A stretch of 64,000 bases of DNA from Epilithonimonas caeni DSM 17710 (GCF_000426465.1 NZ_AUFK01000013.1:476756-540755); one strand, 5' to 3'; shown: positions 26,605 through 35,227, counted from the stretch's first letter. The notes: generated by a model not told the origin, from the sequence alone. Program-made: numbers and translations.

Positions 26605-27138
26605 TTATTTCAGTTTTTCATAAATTTCTAGTTTGATTTTTGATATTGTGTCTTTATCAAATTTTGAATACCAAATTCTATGAGATAATTTTTTTAATTC
26701 TTGTTCGCTTTTTGAAACAATTTCATCAGTAATGTATTTAGAGTCTCTTCTATTTTCTATCGGTAGATTTTCCTTATTTATAAATTTCTGAACATATTTT
26801 CTGGCTACAATTTCGTAACAATCCATTTTGAGATTTGTATAAAGAATAATATTATCAATCGAATCTTTAGGTTGATTGATGTTTAGGTTACTTTTTTCTT
26901 TATCAAAATAGACAAAATATAAAAGCTCATTCTTTGGAATATCAATCCGCGTCATTATTTGAATAAAAGAATTTGAATTACCCTCATCAGTCTTTTGCTC
27001 AAAATCATTTTCAGAAATTGTTTCTATGTTTTTCCATAAAATAAAATCTGGATTTTGTTTTATTTTGTAAAATTTCTCTTTAGAATCTTTCTCACAACTA
27101 AATAGTGAAAGTAAAATTAAAATGCGAATAAGTCTCAT
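26605..27138 (-). CDS. Hypothetical lipoprotein
   Basis: A 177-residue protein. The start at 27138 gives MRLIRILILLSLFSC, a short signal peptide with lipobox LFSC; a longer reading from 27315 would cross repeat DNA and is rejected. The mature part is strongly charged with IDIPKNELLYFVYFDKEKS and a lysine-rich helical tail. No domain is recognised. A+T content is higher than in neighbours and it is flanked by repeats on both sides, which could mean recent acquisition. Confidence 0.6.
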   Translation of the reverse strand: MRLIRILILLSLFSCEKDSKEKFYKIKQNPDFILWKNIETISENDFEQKTDEGNSNSFIQIMTRIDIPKNELLYFVYFDKEKSNLNINQPKDSIDNIILYTNLKMDCYEIVARKYVQKFINKENLPIENRRDSKYITDEIVSKSEQELKKLSHRIWYSKFDKDTISKIKLEIYEKLK

Positions 27139-27186
27139 TATTAGTTTTTTAAGTAAAATATAACCAAAACCACTCAAAACCCACTC

Positions 27187-27305
27187 TGCCAAACTGTCAA
27201 AGTCATTCCAAGTCTTGAAACTACAAAAGTTAGACTTTGGGTATAGAAAGAGTATACCGAGCGTATACCGATAGCCTCTCAAAAATATCTGCCAAACTGT
27301 CAAAG
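27187..27305. repeat. 16-base direct repeat flanking a 87-base spacer
   Basis: TGCCAAACTGTCAAAG occurs at 27187-27202 and again at 27290-27305, offset by 103 bases. The spacer holds the inner repeat GTATACCGA GCGTATACCGA (27252-27271). This lies between the lipoprotein and the VOC gene; the repeats could mark the ends of a deleted or inserted segment. Confidence 0.6.
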
Positions 27306-27315
27306 ATCCAAACAA

Positions 27316-27344
27316 AAACCCGCTTCAAATAGTTGATCGGGTTT
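27316..27344 (-). terminator. Terminator of the VOC gene
   Basis: AAACCCG / CGGGTTT (27316-27322 and 27338-27344); on the minus strand a T-run follows. It lies directly past the stop at 27348. Confidence 0.65.
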
Positions 27345-27347
27345 AAT

Positions 27348-27728
27348 TTATTTTGTAATTCTAAGGTCAGAAACAATGATCTTGTAATGGTCACAATCCT
27401 CAAAACAGATTCCGTTTTCTTTCCAGTAAGGATTTTTGGGTTCTAAGATGGGGACATTATAAAGTTCAAGATTAGTAATGATCTTTTGGAATTCTTCCAA
27501 ACTTTCCGGATAGAAAACCAGGATATCATCCTCATCGAATTTAGATTCCGGAATGTTATTGTCTTGGGTGAACTCCAAATGCCAGTTTTCATTTTCCTTC
27601 CCAAGAAAAACTCCGTCATAACCATTGTGTTCCTTGAAATCCCCAAGAACTTTAAAATCCAAAACTTTGGTATAAAAACCAATCAGTTTTTCCAGATTCT
27701 GAGTATGTCGTGCATATCGGAAAATCAT
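27348..27728 (-). CDS. VOC-superfamily (glyoxalase-like) protein
   Basis: A 126-residue vicinal-oxygen-chelate protein. FRYARHTQNLEKLIGFYTKVLDF opens the first beta-alpha-beta module with a His at the usual metal position, and WHLEFTQ and DHYKIIVSDL supply further motif positions. Metal ligands may be His8, Glu in HLEF, and a residue near the end. Members include glyoxalase I, dioxygenases and drug-binding proteins; the substrate is not inferable. The gene is monocistronic. Confidence 0.82.
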   Translation of the reverse strand: MIFRYARHTQNLEKLIGFYTKVLDFKVLGDFKEHNGYDGVFLGKENENWHLEFTQDNNIPESKFDEDDILVFYPESLEEFQKIITNLELYNVPILEPKNPYWKENGICFEDCDHYKIIVSDLRITK

Positions 27729-27754
27729 TTTAATTTTGTTTTAGATTATATTTT

Positions 27755-27905
27755 ATCACAAAGGCACAAGATTAAAAAACAAAATAAATCAGAAAGCGCA
27801 AAGATCTTATCTTCGATAAATGTTATTCTTTGATGAGCGAAGCGTTTTAGTGACTCTTAATTCAAAATATTTAATAGAAAAAATTTTGTGACTTTGCGTT
27901 AAAAA
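27755..27905. repeat. Divergent inverted-repeat element of the CTTTGCG family
   Basis: Left part has TCACAAAGGCACAAGATT and AAAGCGCAAAGATCTTATCT; right part has TTTTGTGACTTTGCGTTAAA. The arms are imperfect inverted copies and resemble the element at 38481-38642. It fills the spacer between the VOC gene and hemH. Confidence 0.45.
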
Positions 27906-27913
27906 AGCAGAAC

Positions 27914-28948
27914 TTAAAATTCAGAAAGCTTTTCTTCACTCAAAATCTTCACCACATTCACCCAATTTGGATCTTCATTCAGACAAGGGATATAATCGAA
28001 TCTCTCGCCTCCGCCGTGCAGGAAAATCTCTTTTCCCTCCACAGAGATCTCCTCCAAAGTTTCCAAACAATCTGACACAAAAGCGGGACAAACAATAGCC
28101 AGTTTCTTGATACCTTTCTTACCAAGACCTTCCAGTGTGGCGTCTGTGTAAGGTTCCATCCACTTGTCCTTACCCAATCGTGATTGGAAAGTGACCAAGA
28201 CTTTTTCCTTGGGCAAACCTAATTTCTCACGAACCAACTCCGTCACTTTATAACATTGATGTCTGTAACAGTATTTATGCGAAGGAAGATCATCTTTCTG
28301 GCAGCAGTTATCCATACTGCAGGTCTTCGTCGGGTCGGTTTTATAGATGTGTCTTTCCGGAACGCCGTGATACGAGAATTGAAGCAAATCAAAATCTGGA
28401 GGCAACTTTTCGCCAATACTTTTCGCCAAAGAATTGATATAGATCTCTCTATTATAAAACGGCTGAACATAATTGATCTTGATATCCGGAAAGAATTTCA
28501 GTCGAACTTCTTCCGCTTTGTCAATCACTGTTTCTGTTGTACTCATCGCATATTGCGGATAAAGCGGAACCAGCGTGATCTCTGTAATGCCTTTGTCCAC
28601 CAATTCCTGGATTCCGGTTTGTATCGATGGTTCAGCATAACGCATTCCCAAACCGACCGGAACATCCACGATCTCCTGAAGTCTCTGCTGAAGGTGTTTA
28701 GAGATCACGATCAAAGGCGAACCTTCGTCTGTCCAAACCGTTTTGTAAGCTTCCGCCGATTTTTTCGGCCGGGTTTTAAGGATAATTCCCTGAACCAATA
28801 ATGCACGGAAAATCCAACGGTAATCGATGACTTTTTCATCCATCAGGAATTCATCAAGATAGTCTTTTACATCTTTTACATCCGTCGATTTTGGTGAACC
28901 GAGGTTGACCAGTAGAATTCCTTTTTTGTTGTTTGATTGACTCGGCAT
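27914..28948 (-). CDS. hemH: Ferrochelatase
   Basis: A 344-residue enzyme inserting Fe(II) into protoporphyrin IX, the last step of protohaem synthesis. The catalytic His194 is in FSYHGVPERH, the conserved acidic helix is in CLETLEEISVEG, and LVNLGSPKSTDVKDV opens the protein. Cysteines at about 210, 215, 216, 227 and 232 form a cluster that may hold an Fe-S centre, as reported for some bacterial ferrochelatases. It shares the minus strand with the Nfu gene upstream, separated by repeat DNA. Confidence 0.96.
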   Translation of the reverse strand: MPSQSNNKKGILLVNLGSPKSTDVKDVKDYLDEFLMDEKVIDYRWIFRALLVQGIILKTRPKKSAEAYKTVWTDEGSPLIVISKHLQQRLQEIVDVPVGLGMRYAEPSIQTGIQELVDKGITEITLVPLYPQYAMSTTETVIDKAEEVRLKFFPDIKINYVQPFYNREIYINSLAKSIGEKLPPDFDLLQFSYHGVPERHIYKTDPTKTCSMDNCCQKDDLPSHKYCYRHQCYKVTELVREKLGLPKEKVLVTFQSRLGKDKWMEPYTDATLEGLGKKGIKKLAIVCPAFVSDCLETLEEISVEGKEIFLHGGGERFDYIPCLNEDPNWVNVVKILSEEKLSEF

Positions 28949-29076
28949 ATTTATTTGTTAGAGCAATATTTTCATTCAGTGGAAATCTAAACATTGAGAT
29001 TGACTTCGTCGAACCACTTCGTTCGGTTTCTTAAGGAATGAAAAATTAATGATTAAATTAATTCTAGTTTATTCAT

Positions 29077-29100
29077 TGTCAGGCTAAGGCTCTCGAAGCC
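29077..29100. repeat. Short dispersed repeat (GTCAGGCTAAGGCTCTCGAA)
   Basis: Third copy of the sequence at 26457-26479 (one substitution). It abuts the stop codon of the Nfu gene. Just before it, 28997-29014 reads GATTGACTTCGTCGAACC, the inverse of 19508-19526. Confidence 0.6.
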
Positions 29101-29101
29101 A

Positions 29102-29980
29102 TTAACCATTCACAGCTTCCACATTCTCTACCAATTCCGGGACGAATTGTTTCAGAATATTCTGGATTCCGTTTTTCAACGTTGCTGTGGAAGAGGGACA
29201 ACCACTGCAAGCCCCTTGAAGAAGCATTTTTGCTGTTTTGTTTTCTTGATCATACTCTATAAGAGAGATTTTTCCACCATCATTTTCTACAGCAGGAGCA
29301 ACATATTCGTTCAGGATATCACTGATTTTCTGCTCGTCATTTGTATATTCTCTATTGATGATTTTCAGAACAGGGTTTTCATGCTGATGAGGTTCAATGG
29401 TTGCAATTGTCTTTCCAGTCTGTAAAAATTCTGCAATGAAAGAACGGACCTGGTTCATGATCTCATGCCATTGGAATTGCTCGTCTCTAGTTACCGCAAC
29501 AAAATTATCGCTCACATAGATTTCTTTCACAAAATCAAAAGCCTCGTATAATTCTTGCGCCAAAGGAACACCTTCCGATTCTTCTCTCGATTTCACTTCA
29601 ATGAATCCGTCCATTAGCATCTTGCTGGAAATGAATTTCATAACCGCAGGATTTGGTGTCATCTCAGAATAGATCTGATACATTTCTTTTCTTTTCTGAA
29701 GGTAGATTCTAGGATTGGCCAAAAGCTCATCTTCGATAATATTTTTCAGACTTTCCGCAACGTGTTCCCATTCCACAGTATCTTCTTTCGCTACCGCAAT
29801 GAAGTTGGCCGTGATGAAGATTCTGTTAACGAAAGGATAATTGAACAATTCCTGCGCCAATGGGATCTCGGAAATGTCAGAATCGCGATCAAGTTCTAAT
29901 GAACCCGGAATGAGATTGTAGTCTGTTACAAACTTCATCACCTTCGGATTCTCTGTAGGTTCTATTATGATTTCTTTCAT
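29102..29980 (-). CDS. Nfu-type Fe-S scaffold with duplicated N-terminal domain
   Basis: A 292-residue Fe-S cluster carrier. Two Nfu_N domains follow one another: the first begins IIEPTENPKVMKFVTDY (about residue 4), the second SEMTPNPAVMKFISSK (about 104), both with the downstream IPLAQEL/VPLAQEL motif. The C-terminal NifU domain carries the cluster-binding CSGC in GACSGCPSSTATLKNGI. The start at 29980 is chosen because it begins the first domain (MKEIIIEPT). It would deliver 4Fe-4S clusters to client enzymes. Confidence 0.93.
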   Translation of the reverse strand: MKEIIIEPTENPKVMKFVTDYNLIPGSLELDRDSDISEIPLAQELFNYPFVNRIFITANFIAVAKEDTVEWEHVAESLKNIIEDELLANPRIYLQKRKEMYQIYSEMTPNPAVMKFISSKMLMDGFIEVKSREESEGVPLAQELYEAFDFVKEIYVSDNFVAVTRDEQFQWHEIMNQVRSFIAEFLQTGKTIATIEPHQHENPVLKIINREYTNDEQKISDILNEYVAPAVENDGGKISLIEYDQENKTAKMLLQGACSGCPSSTATLKNGIQNILKQFVPELVENVEAVNG

Positions 29981-30342
29981 TCTATTTATTTTTAATTGTA
30001 AGATGTAACATTCAGATCGTAGTTTTTCAGAAACTGACAAAAGTTATAGCTGGAATGTTTCATTTTAAGTAAATTGAACTACAAAATTATCGTAAATTGG
30101 TGGAAGAAAAAAGCCGATAAATCCCAATGTTATGTTAAGTTTTGATTATGAGAAGCTTTGCGGATTTTCGATTTTTTCTATTGGTTTGATTTTGGCTGAA
30201 CGAATGTCAAAATTTAATTGAAAAACCAATCTGCGCCCCGGCCTGAACGGAGCTCTTTTTATTTTTTCCCGGAAAAATAAAAAAGCGGGAGTGGAGGACG
30301 GATAAAGGCGCCCAAATATTTATAAATCTAAAAAATAAAATA
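29981..30342. other. Gene-free spacer with one palindromic element
   Basis: Divergent spacer between the Nfu gene (minus) and the carbonic anhydrase gene (plus). Apart from the GC-rich palindromic repeat at 30233-30313 it is A+T-rich with no open frame worth calling. The minus-strand stretch ATAACTTTTG near 30044 resembles a -7 box for the Nfu gene. Confidence 0.5.
30233..30313. repeat. GC-rich bipartite palindromic element
   Basis: Ends GCGCC / GGCGCC; inner arms CTTTTTATTTTTTCCCGG and GGAAAAATAAAAAAGCGGG pair. The flanking blocks GCCTGAACGGAG and GGGAGTGGAGGACGGATAAA resemble, on the opposite strand, those of the elements at 46770-46880 and 54910-55019. It is therefore one family with a swapped orientation. 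Confidence 0.65.
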
Positions 30343-30861
30343 ATGGCAATTATCAGAGAACTTTTAGGAAAAACGCCTCAATTGGGAGAAAATACTTTTG
30401 TGGCAGAAACTGCGGTAATTATAGGAGATGTTACGATGGGAAAAGATTGCAGTATTTGGTACAATGCGGTTTTGAGAGGTGATGTTCATTTCATAAAAAT
30501 GGGCGACAAAGTGAATGTTCAGGATAATGCGATGATACATTGCACTTACCAAAAAAGTCCGACGACGATCGGTAGTAATGTTTCAATTGGCCATAATGCG
30601 ATTGTTCACGGCTGCACAATTAAAGATAATGTTCTGATCGGAATGGGAGCAATTGTGATGGATGATTGCCTGGTGGAGAGTAATGCGATTGTTGCAGCGG
30701 GAGCGGTTGTTACAGCCAATTCTCATATCCGTGAAGGTGAAATTTGGGCAGGCGTTCCTGCAAAAAAAGTGAAAGATGTGTCTCAGAATCTTGTAGAGGG
30801 CGAGATCAATAGAATAGCCAATAATTATGTTAAATACTCCAGCTGGTACAAAGAGGACTAG
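30343..30861 (+). CDS. Gamma-class carbonic anhydrase family protein
   Basis: A 172-residue left-handed beta-helix protein of hexapeptide repeats. Metal-binding His66, His84 and His89 (MIHC, SIGHNAIVHG) match the Cam-type layout, along with Arg45, Asp47 (LRGDV) and Gln60-Asn62. It would form a trimer with zinc or iron at subunit interfaces and hydrate CO2, though many family members lack measured activity. No proton-shuttle acidic loop is evident. The brkB-like gene follows 39 bases later. Confidence 0.9.
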   Translation: MAIIRELLGKTPQLGENTFVAETAVIIGDVTMGKDCSIWYNAVLRGDVHFIKMGDKVNVQDNAMIHCTYQKSPTTIGSNVSIGHNAIVHGCTIKDNVLIGMGAIVMDDCLVESNAIVAAGAVVTANSHIREGEIWAGVPAKKVKDVSQNLVEGEINRIANNYVKYSSWYKED

Positions 30862-30900
30862 GTTGGTATAAAGATTGAATTTCCCAAAGAAATTTAAACG

Positions 30901-31848
30901 ATGAATAAGCTTAAATCTTTTTGGGAGGTTCTGAAGGAAACTTTAAATGAATGGATGTCTTCTTCAGCAGCCAAAGACAGTGCAGGTATGGCCTACAATG
31001 CGATATTTTCTTTGCCGGGATTGTTGATCATCATCATCTGGGTTACCGGACATTTCTTTGGTGAAGAAGCGGTAAATGGAGAAATCAGGCGTCAGCTTCA
31101 AGGAATAATGGGTTATGATGGTGCAAAAAGTATTCAGGATATTATTGCAAGTGCCATGATTGATAAAGAAAATTTCTGGATGAAAGCCCTCGGCGTTGGA
31201 ACTTTGGTCTTTGGTGCAACCAGCTTATTTTTCCAAATGCAGACAACCCTCAATGATCTTTGGGATGTTGAAGCAGCACCCAAAAAAGCCTGGCAGAAAT
31301 TCATTCTTGACAGAGCTAATTCCCTGGGGATGATTCTCATCATTGCCTTCCTCCTTTTGACAAGTATGTTGCTTTCGTCTGTTATTGGTTTGGCCAATCA
31401 ATGGATCACAAGATATTTCGGTATGGAAACTTATGTGATTGTTCAGGCAAGTAATTTCATCTTAGGATTTGCTGTCGTTACAGTTTTGTTTGCTTTTATG
31501 TTCAAAGTCCTTCCGGATGTGGAAATCAAATGGAAATCGGTTTGGATAGGTGCCGTTGTTACGGCACTGCTTTTCAATATCGGAAAAATGCTGATGAGTT
31601 TTTATTTCGATTTTTCAAAGCCAACGTCCATTTTCGGAGCGGCAGGAACTGTGATTTTGCTGATGATGTGGATTAATTATTCCTGTCAGCTCGTGTTTTT
31701 CGGAGCAGAATTTACCAAGGTTTATGCTTACAAAAGAGGACATAAAATTATACCCTCTAAACACGCTAAGTGGAGTAAAGAAAAATTATACAGAGATGCC
31801 GAGGAACAAAAAAGGCAACTTGCTCCTCAAAGTGCAGAACCTATTTAA
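30901..31848 (+). CDS. YihY/BrkB family inner-membrane protein
   Basis: A 315-residue membrane protein with about six helices. Family marks are the early SSAAKDSAGMAYNAIFSLPG segment, LGVGTLVFGATSLFFQMQ, LNDLWDV, and FGAAGTVILLMMWINYSCQLVFFGAEFTKVYA. A basic cytoplasmic tail follows. The name YihY/virulence factor BrkB reflects an early report of serum resistance; the molecular role is unknown, possibly lipid transport. Its last 8 bases overlap the convergent lipoprotein gene. Confidence 0.9.
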   Translation: MNKLKSFWEVLKETLNEWMSSSAAKDSAGMAYNAIFSLPGLLIIIIWVTGHFFGEEAVNGEIRRQLQGIMGYDGAKSIQDIIASAMIDKENFWMKALGVGTLVFGATSLFFQMQTTLNDLWDVEAAPKKAWQKFILDRANSLGMILIIAFLLLTSMLLSSVIGLANQWITRYFGMETYVIVQASNFILGFAVVTVLFAFMFKVLPDVEIKWKSVWIGAVVTALLFNIGKMLMSFYFDFSKPTSIFGAAGTVILLMMWINYSCQLVFFGAEFTKVYAYKRGHKIIPSKHAKWSKEKLYRDAEEQKRQLAPQSAEPI

Positions 31849-32269
31849 ATACAGGTATTTCATTTTCACAAACGATATTTTCAGGCTGCATTACCAGCAT
31901 ACAGTCTGAAACCAGATTGTACTTTTTGTTGTAATCTGCAGATTTCTGATTGTAAAGATTAACTTTTTCGAGGAATTTTGCTTCATCAATTTTATTAGAA
32001 TAAGCAATATAGCTTACAGGTCCGCCACAAGCTTTTGCTCCTAATCCAATGGTTTTCCAATCGGCTGGATTGGTGCATTTTTCACTTTTTGCCATTGTAA
32101 GGATTTCAGATTTCAAATTCTCCATTTCGCTTGATTCCTCTTGAGTCAGATTGCCGGGCTTATCAATTGGTCTTTGAGGGAACGGTTTTGGAAGTGTGTC
32201 TGGATCAATGGTTGATTTACAAGAAAATAAAACCGTGATGATTCCTAAACAAAACAATAAATTTTTCAT
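31841..32269 (-). CDS. Hypothetical lipoprotein
   Basis: A 142-residue protein beginning MKNLLFCLGIITVLFSC, with lipobox LFSC. The mature part has four more cysteines (KCTNPADW, KACGGPVSY, SDCMLVM, IVCENEI), likely two disulfides, and a repeated FLEKVNLYNQKSADYNKKYN helix. A similar Cys/GGP pattern is frequent in small flavobacterial lipoproteins without known function. Convergent with the BrkB gene, 3' ends overlapping by 8 bases. Confidence 0.75.
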   Translation of the reverse strand: MKNLLFCLGIITVLFSCKSTIDPDTLPKPFPQRPIDKPGNLTQEESSEMENLKSEILTMAKSEKCTNPADWKTIGLGAKACGGPVSYIAYSNKIDEAKFLEKVNLYNQKSADYNKKYNLVSDCMLVMQPENIVCENEIPVFK

Positions 32270-32423
32270 AAAATACTTTTTAATTCTGTCATCAAATATG
32301 ATACCTGTAAATTTAACATAAATATAAAAAGAAAATGGTACAGATTTAGATATTAGGCAAAACCTAATACTATTTGTAACAAATTAACGTTTTAAAATAC
32401 AAATTATGATGAATTATAATTAA

Positions 32424-33503
32424 ATGAAAAATACTAACACACATAAAATGAATTGGTTTCAGCATTTTCTGATGATTTGTTCCGGAGGGAATATTCATTT
32501 GCTGAAAAAATCGCCTTCCGAATGGAACAAGTTTGCCGGAATCGGGGGAATCGTTTTGTTTACTGCGATTTTTGCAACATTATCGGCAGGTTATGCGATG
32601 TTTACCGTTTTTGATAACATTTGGGCTTCCGTTGGTTTTGGAATTCTTTGGGGATTGATGATTTTCAACCTTGATAGGTATATTGTTTCTTCGATCAAGA
32701 AAACCGGAACATGGTGGAATCAAATCTTGATGACCATTCCGCGTTTGATTTTGGCAACGTTTCTTGGAATTATTATTTCAAAGCCCCTTGAGCTGAAAAT
32801 CTTTGAAAAAGAAGTTAATAAACAATTGAATACGATTATTCAAAGAAATAAGACACAATTGCAGGCAGAGATGAACGGAAGGATTTTGCAACAATCTGGA
32901 CCGTTTGATTTGGAGAAAAAACAAATCCAGAATCAAATCAAAACTTATCAATTAGCTTATGACTCGGCCTCTGTAGAATTGGAAAAAGAAATTTTGGGTA
33001 AACAATCTGGTTTAACAAGTGGAAAAGTGGGATTCGGTACCAATGCAAAACGTAAGTCTGAATTGAAAGAACAAAAGCGGGCGGACCTTGAAAATTATCA
33101 GAAACAGCAACAAGAGCGGTTGCAATATTTGGACAAAGAAATTTCAAAGGTCTATTCCAATCTTGAAACCGAAAGGAAATCAACAGAAGGTATCGAAGAT
33201 AAATTCAATGGTTTTGCAGCAAGATTACAGGCCTTGGATGAATTGGGGAAAAACTCGGCAATCATTGCTTTGGCGGCAAGTTTCATTATGGGATTGTTTG
33301 TTTGTCTGGAAATTTCGCCGGTTTTGATTAAACTAATTTCTTCGGTTGGACCTTATGATTATCTTTTGGAAAAAACTGAAAATGAATTCAGGCTTTACTC
33401 TAAGGAAAAAGTCAGAAAAGGAAATTCACTGACAGATTATCGGATTGACGATTTTGAAGATGACCTTAAAATTAGGAGAGATAAAAAACAGAATAACACA
33501 TAA
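32424..33503 (+). CDS. DUF4407 membrane protein
   Basis: A 359-residue protein with three N-terminal membrane helices (about residues 35-130), a long soluble coiled-coil segment (about 135-270, rich in Q, K and E), and a further membrane helix near 280-305 (IIALAASFIMGLFVCLEI). FNLDRYIVSSIKK and SKPLELKIFEKEVN are family stretches. Its function is unknown. A bidirectional hairpin separates it from the next convergent gene. Confidence 0.85.
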   Translation: MKNTNTHKMNWFQHFLMICSGGNIHLLKKSPSEWNKFAGIGGIVLFTAIFATLSAGYAMFTVFDNIWASVGFGILWGLMIFNLDRYIVSSIKKTGTWWNQILMTIPRLILATFLGIIISKPLELKIFEKEVNKQLNTIIQRNKTQLQAEMNGRILQQSGPFDLEKKQIQNQIKTYQLAYDSASVELEKEILGKQSGLTSGKVGFGTNAKRKSELKEQKRADLENYQKQQQERLQYLDKEISKVYSNLETERKSTEGIEDKFNGFAARLQALDELGKNSAIIALAASFIMGLFVCLEISPVLIKLISSVGPYDYLLEKTENEFRLYSKEKVRKGNSLTDYRIDDFEDDLKIRRDKKQNNT

Positions 33504-33508
33504 AAGAA

Positions 33509-33530
33509 AAGCTTCCAAACCTGGAAGCTT
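33509..33530. terminator. Bidirectional terminator between convergent genes
   Basis: Perfect stem AAGCTTCCA / TGGAAGCTT with a four-base loop, T-rich on both sides, serving the DUF4407 gene and the minus-strand gene ending at 33534. Confidence 0.85.
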
Positions 33531-33533
33531 TAT

Positions 33534-33881
33534 TTATTTTAAATCACCAACCAAAAAAGGTTGTTCAGCGTTATCATTATAATCTCTCATAAATCCAATT
33601 TCTTTCGATTTTGTGATCTCGGATTTTGAAGTTCCAGAAAACCCATCCCCAAAATCGATACTAAAATCGATATAACTCAATCTGTTTTTTGTAAATTGGA
33701 TCTTATTATAAACAAGAATGATGTTTTTTTCCTTTAGATTCTTTTGCAGGTTCATCAAGTCCTGCCTCGTCATTTCTTTGTTGAAAATAACGGCTATCAC
33801 TTTCTTATTAGGTGCGAAAGAAAGCATTCCGAAAACAAAAACAGATAAAAATAGTACTGAGAATAAGGTTCTCTTTTTCAT
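33534..33881 (-). CDS. Hypothetical secreted protein
   Basis: A 115-residue protein with signal peptide MKKRTLFSVLFLSVFVFGML. The mature part reads AVIFNKEMTRQDLMNLQKNLKEKNI then ILVYNKIQFTKNRLSYIDFSI, a pattern resembling the C-terminal segments of some Bacteroidota M56/BlaR1-type membrane peptidases. It may be a free-standing version of that domain. Its function is unknown. Confidence 0.65.
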   Translation of the reverse strand: MKKRTLFSVLFLSVFVFGMLSFAPNKKVIAVIFNKEMTRQDLMNLQKNLKEKNIILVYNKIQFTKNRLSYIDFSIDFGDGFSGTSKSEITKSKEIGFMRDYNDNAEQPFLVGDLK

Positions 33882-34192
33882 TGCAAAAAACTAAGTTGCA
33901 AATTTATTAAGTTATTTGATAATCAACGTTAAATTTGAGCATTATTTTGTAAAAATATAGAAATTTTAAAATTAACCGTTAAAAATGAATAGTGTCAAAT
34001 AAATTTTATTGTTTGTTCCTCATACTTGGTCTAAATGTTTGTCTCTTAATTATTTATAATTAAAAGTTGCGAATGCATATTGAGGATGTAAACGTTAAAA
34101 TTAGAAATCAGTGCCAAAAATTAAATGTTTGTTTGTTTTTTTTGAAAAATAATTAATAACTTTGGTCTCCTAATTTTTTAAATTTAATTATT
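33882..34192. other. A+T-rich gene-free spacer with a promoter at its right end
   Basis: A divergent 311-base spacer. No open frame or dispersed repeat is recognised. The right end carries the promoter of the T9SS cargo gene. Confidence 0.5.
34132..34164 (+). promoter_or_regulatory. Promoter of the T9SS cargo gene
   Basis: TTTG at 34132-34135, 21-base spacer, TAACTTTG at 34157-34164, both matching the Bacteroidota consensus. The ATG is 28 bases further on. Confidence 0.7.
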
Positions 34193-35095
34193 ATGAAAAG
34201 AATTTTATCTTTTTCTTTAACAGCGGTGATGGCTTTTACTGCTTATTCGCAAAGTCTTTGGACAGACAATTTTGAGTCTTATACTGTAGGTAATCTTGGT
34301 ACACAGGGTGGATGGGCAAGAGATAGCGGAGGAAGTGCAAACTGGACACAGGTTGCTAATATTGATGTTGCTCACGGTAAATCTTTTAAATTGGCTAGTA
34401 TTGCTTCTAATGAAGGTGTATGGCATTTCCATAGTACTAACTGGGATGGCAGGTCTAGTGCAAATAATATATTTGTATTAGAGTTTGACTATTATACAGG
34501 AACTGGAGGTGCTGGAGGTGCTGGAGTTGTACAAATTTATGATGTTGATGCTGGTTTTGAGCAGCCATTCGAAATTGGATGGAGTCAAGATGATGGGTAT
34601 TTGTATATAGCTGACCAATTAGACGGCGAGATACTTGTAGATCAGGTTACAACTAATACTTGGTATCATATTAAAGCTGCTTATGATAAAACAACAGGTG
34701 AAGTAAGTGCTCAAGTTAATGGTGGTGATGTTATAAGCTATTTTGGTACTCCTGATTTGAATCCACAAGAATTTGATGTATTGTTATCAGGTATATCTAC
34801 TAGCGGTTTTGATAATATCGTTGCAAGTGCAACTAATACAAGTCCTTTCTTGGCCGTATCTGATGTAACTAAAAAATCTTCTGTAAGTGTTTATCCAAAC
34901 CCTGCTACGGACGTTGTTAATATCAAATCTGATAAGAAAGTAGAATCCGTGTCTATCTATGATGTTGCTGGTAAAATCGTAAAAACTACAGCTGAAACGT
35001 CTATTAATGTAGAGAATTTTGCTAAAGGTTCTTACATCGTAAGCATTAAATATGCTGATGGTTCTAAAGAATCTACAAAAGTTATCAAGAAATAA
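34193..35095 (+). CDS. T9SS-exported protein with a concanavalin-like domain
   Basis: A 300-residue protein with a signal peptide (about 1-19, ending TAYSQ), a beta-sandwich region resembling LamG/concanavalin-type lectin folds (about 22-215, DNFESYTVG, FEFDYYTGTGG-like and WYHIKAAYDKTTGE strands), and a C-terminal type A sorting domain (about 228-300, VSVYPNPATDVVNIKSDKK, VSIYDVAGKIVK, FAKGSYIVSI). It should be carried over the outer membrane by T9SS and attached or released. Expression probably is high: good promoter and terminator. The binding target is unknown. Confidence 0.88.
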   Translation: MKRILSFSLTAVMAFTAYSQSLWTDNFESYTVGNLGTQGGWARDSGGSANWTQVANIDVAHGKSFKLASIASNEGVWHFHSTNWDGRSSANNIFVLEFDYYTGTGGAGGAGVVQIYDVDAGFEQPFEIGWSQDDGYLYIADQLDGEILVDQVTTNTWYHIKAAYDKTTGEVSAQVNGGDVISYFGTPDLNPQEFDVLLSGISTSGFDNIVASATNTSPFLAVSDVTKKSSVSVYPNPATDVVNIKSDKKVESVSIYDVAGKIVKTTAETSINVENFAKGSYIVSIKYADGSKESTKVIKK

Positions 35096-35120
35096 TTCCT
35101 GAAACTTTAAATAAATTTTA

Positions 35121-35149
35121 AGAGCTACATTTCTGTAGCTCTTTTTTTA
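35121..35149 (+). terminator. Terminator of the T9SS cargo gene
   Basis: Perfect stem AGAGCTACA / TGTAGCTCT (35121-35129 and 35134-35142) with a following T-run. Confidence 0.9.
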
Positions 35150-35163
35150 TGCATGATTTTTGT

Positions 35164-35207
35164 AAAAAAACTCCGAGTCATTAGTTATTAAATGATTCGG
35201 AGTTTTT
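35164..35207 (-). terminator. Terminator of guaB
   Basis: Twelve-base stem ACTCCGAGTCAT / ATGATTCGGAGT around an 11-base loop, with a T-run on the minus strand, 20 bases past the guaB stop. Confidence 0.8.
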
Positions 35208-35227
35208 ATTATGTTAAAATAAATCTT

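Noticed and set aside
27139..27315. 59-residue N-terminal extension of the lipoprotein at 26605-27138
   Set aside because: It would translate the direct-repeat spacer and bury the lipobox signal peptide.
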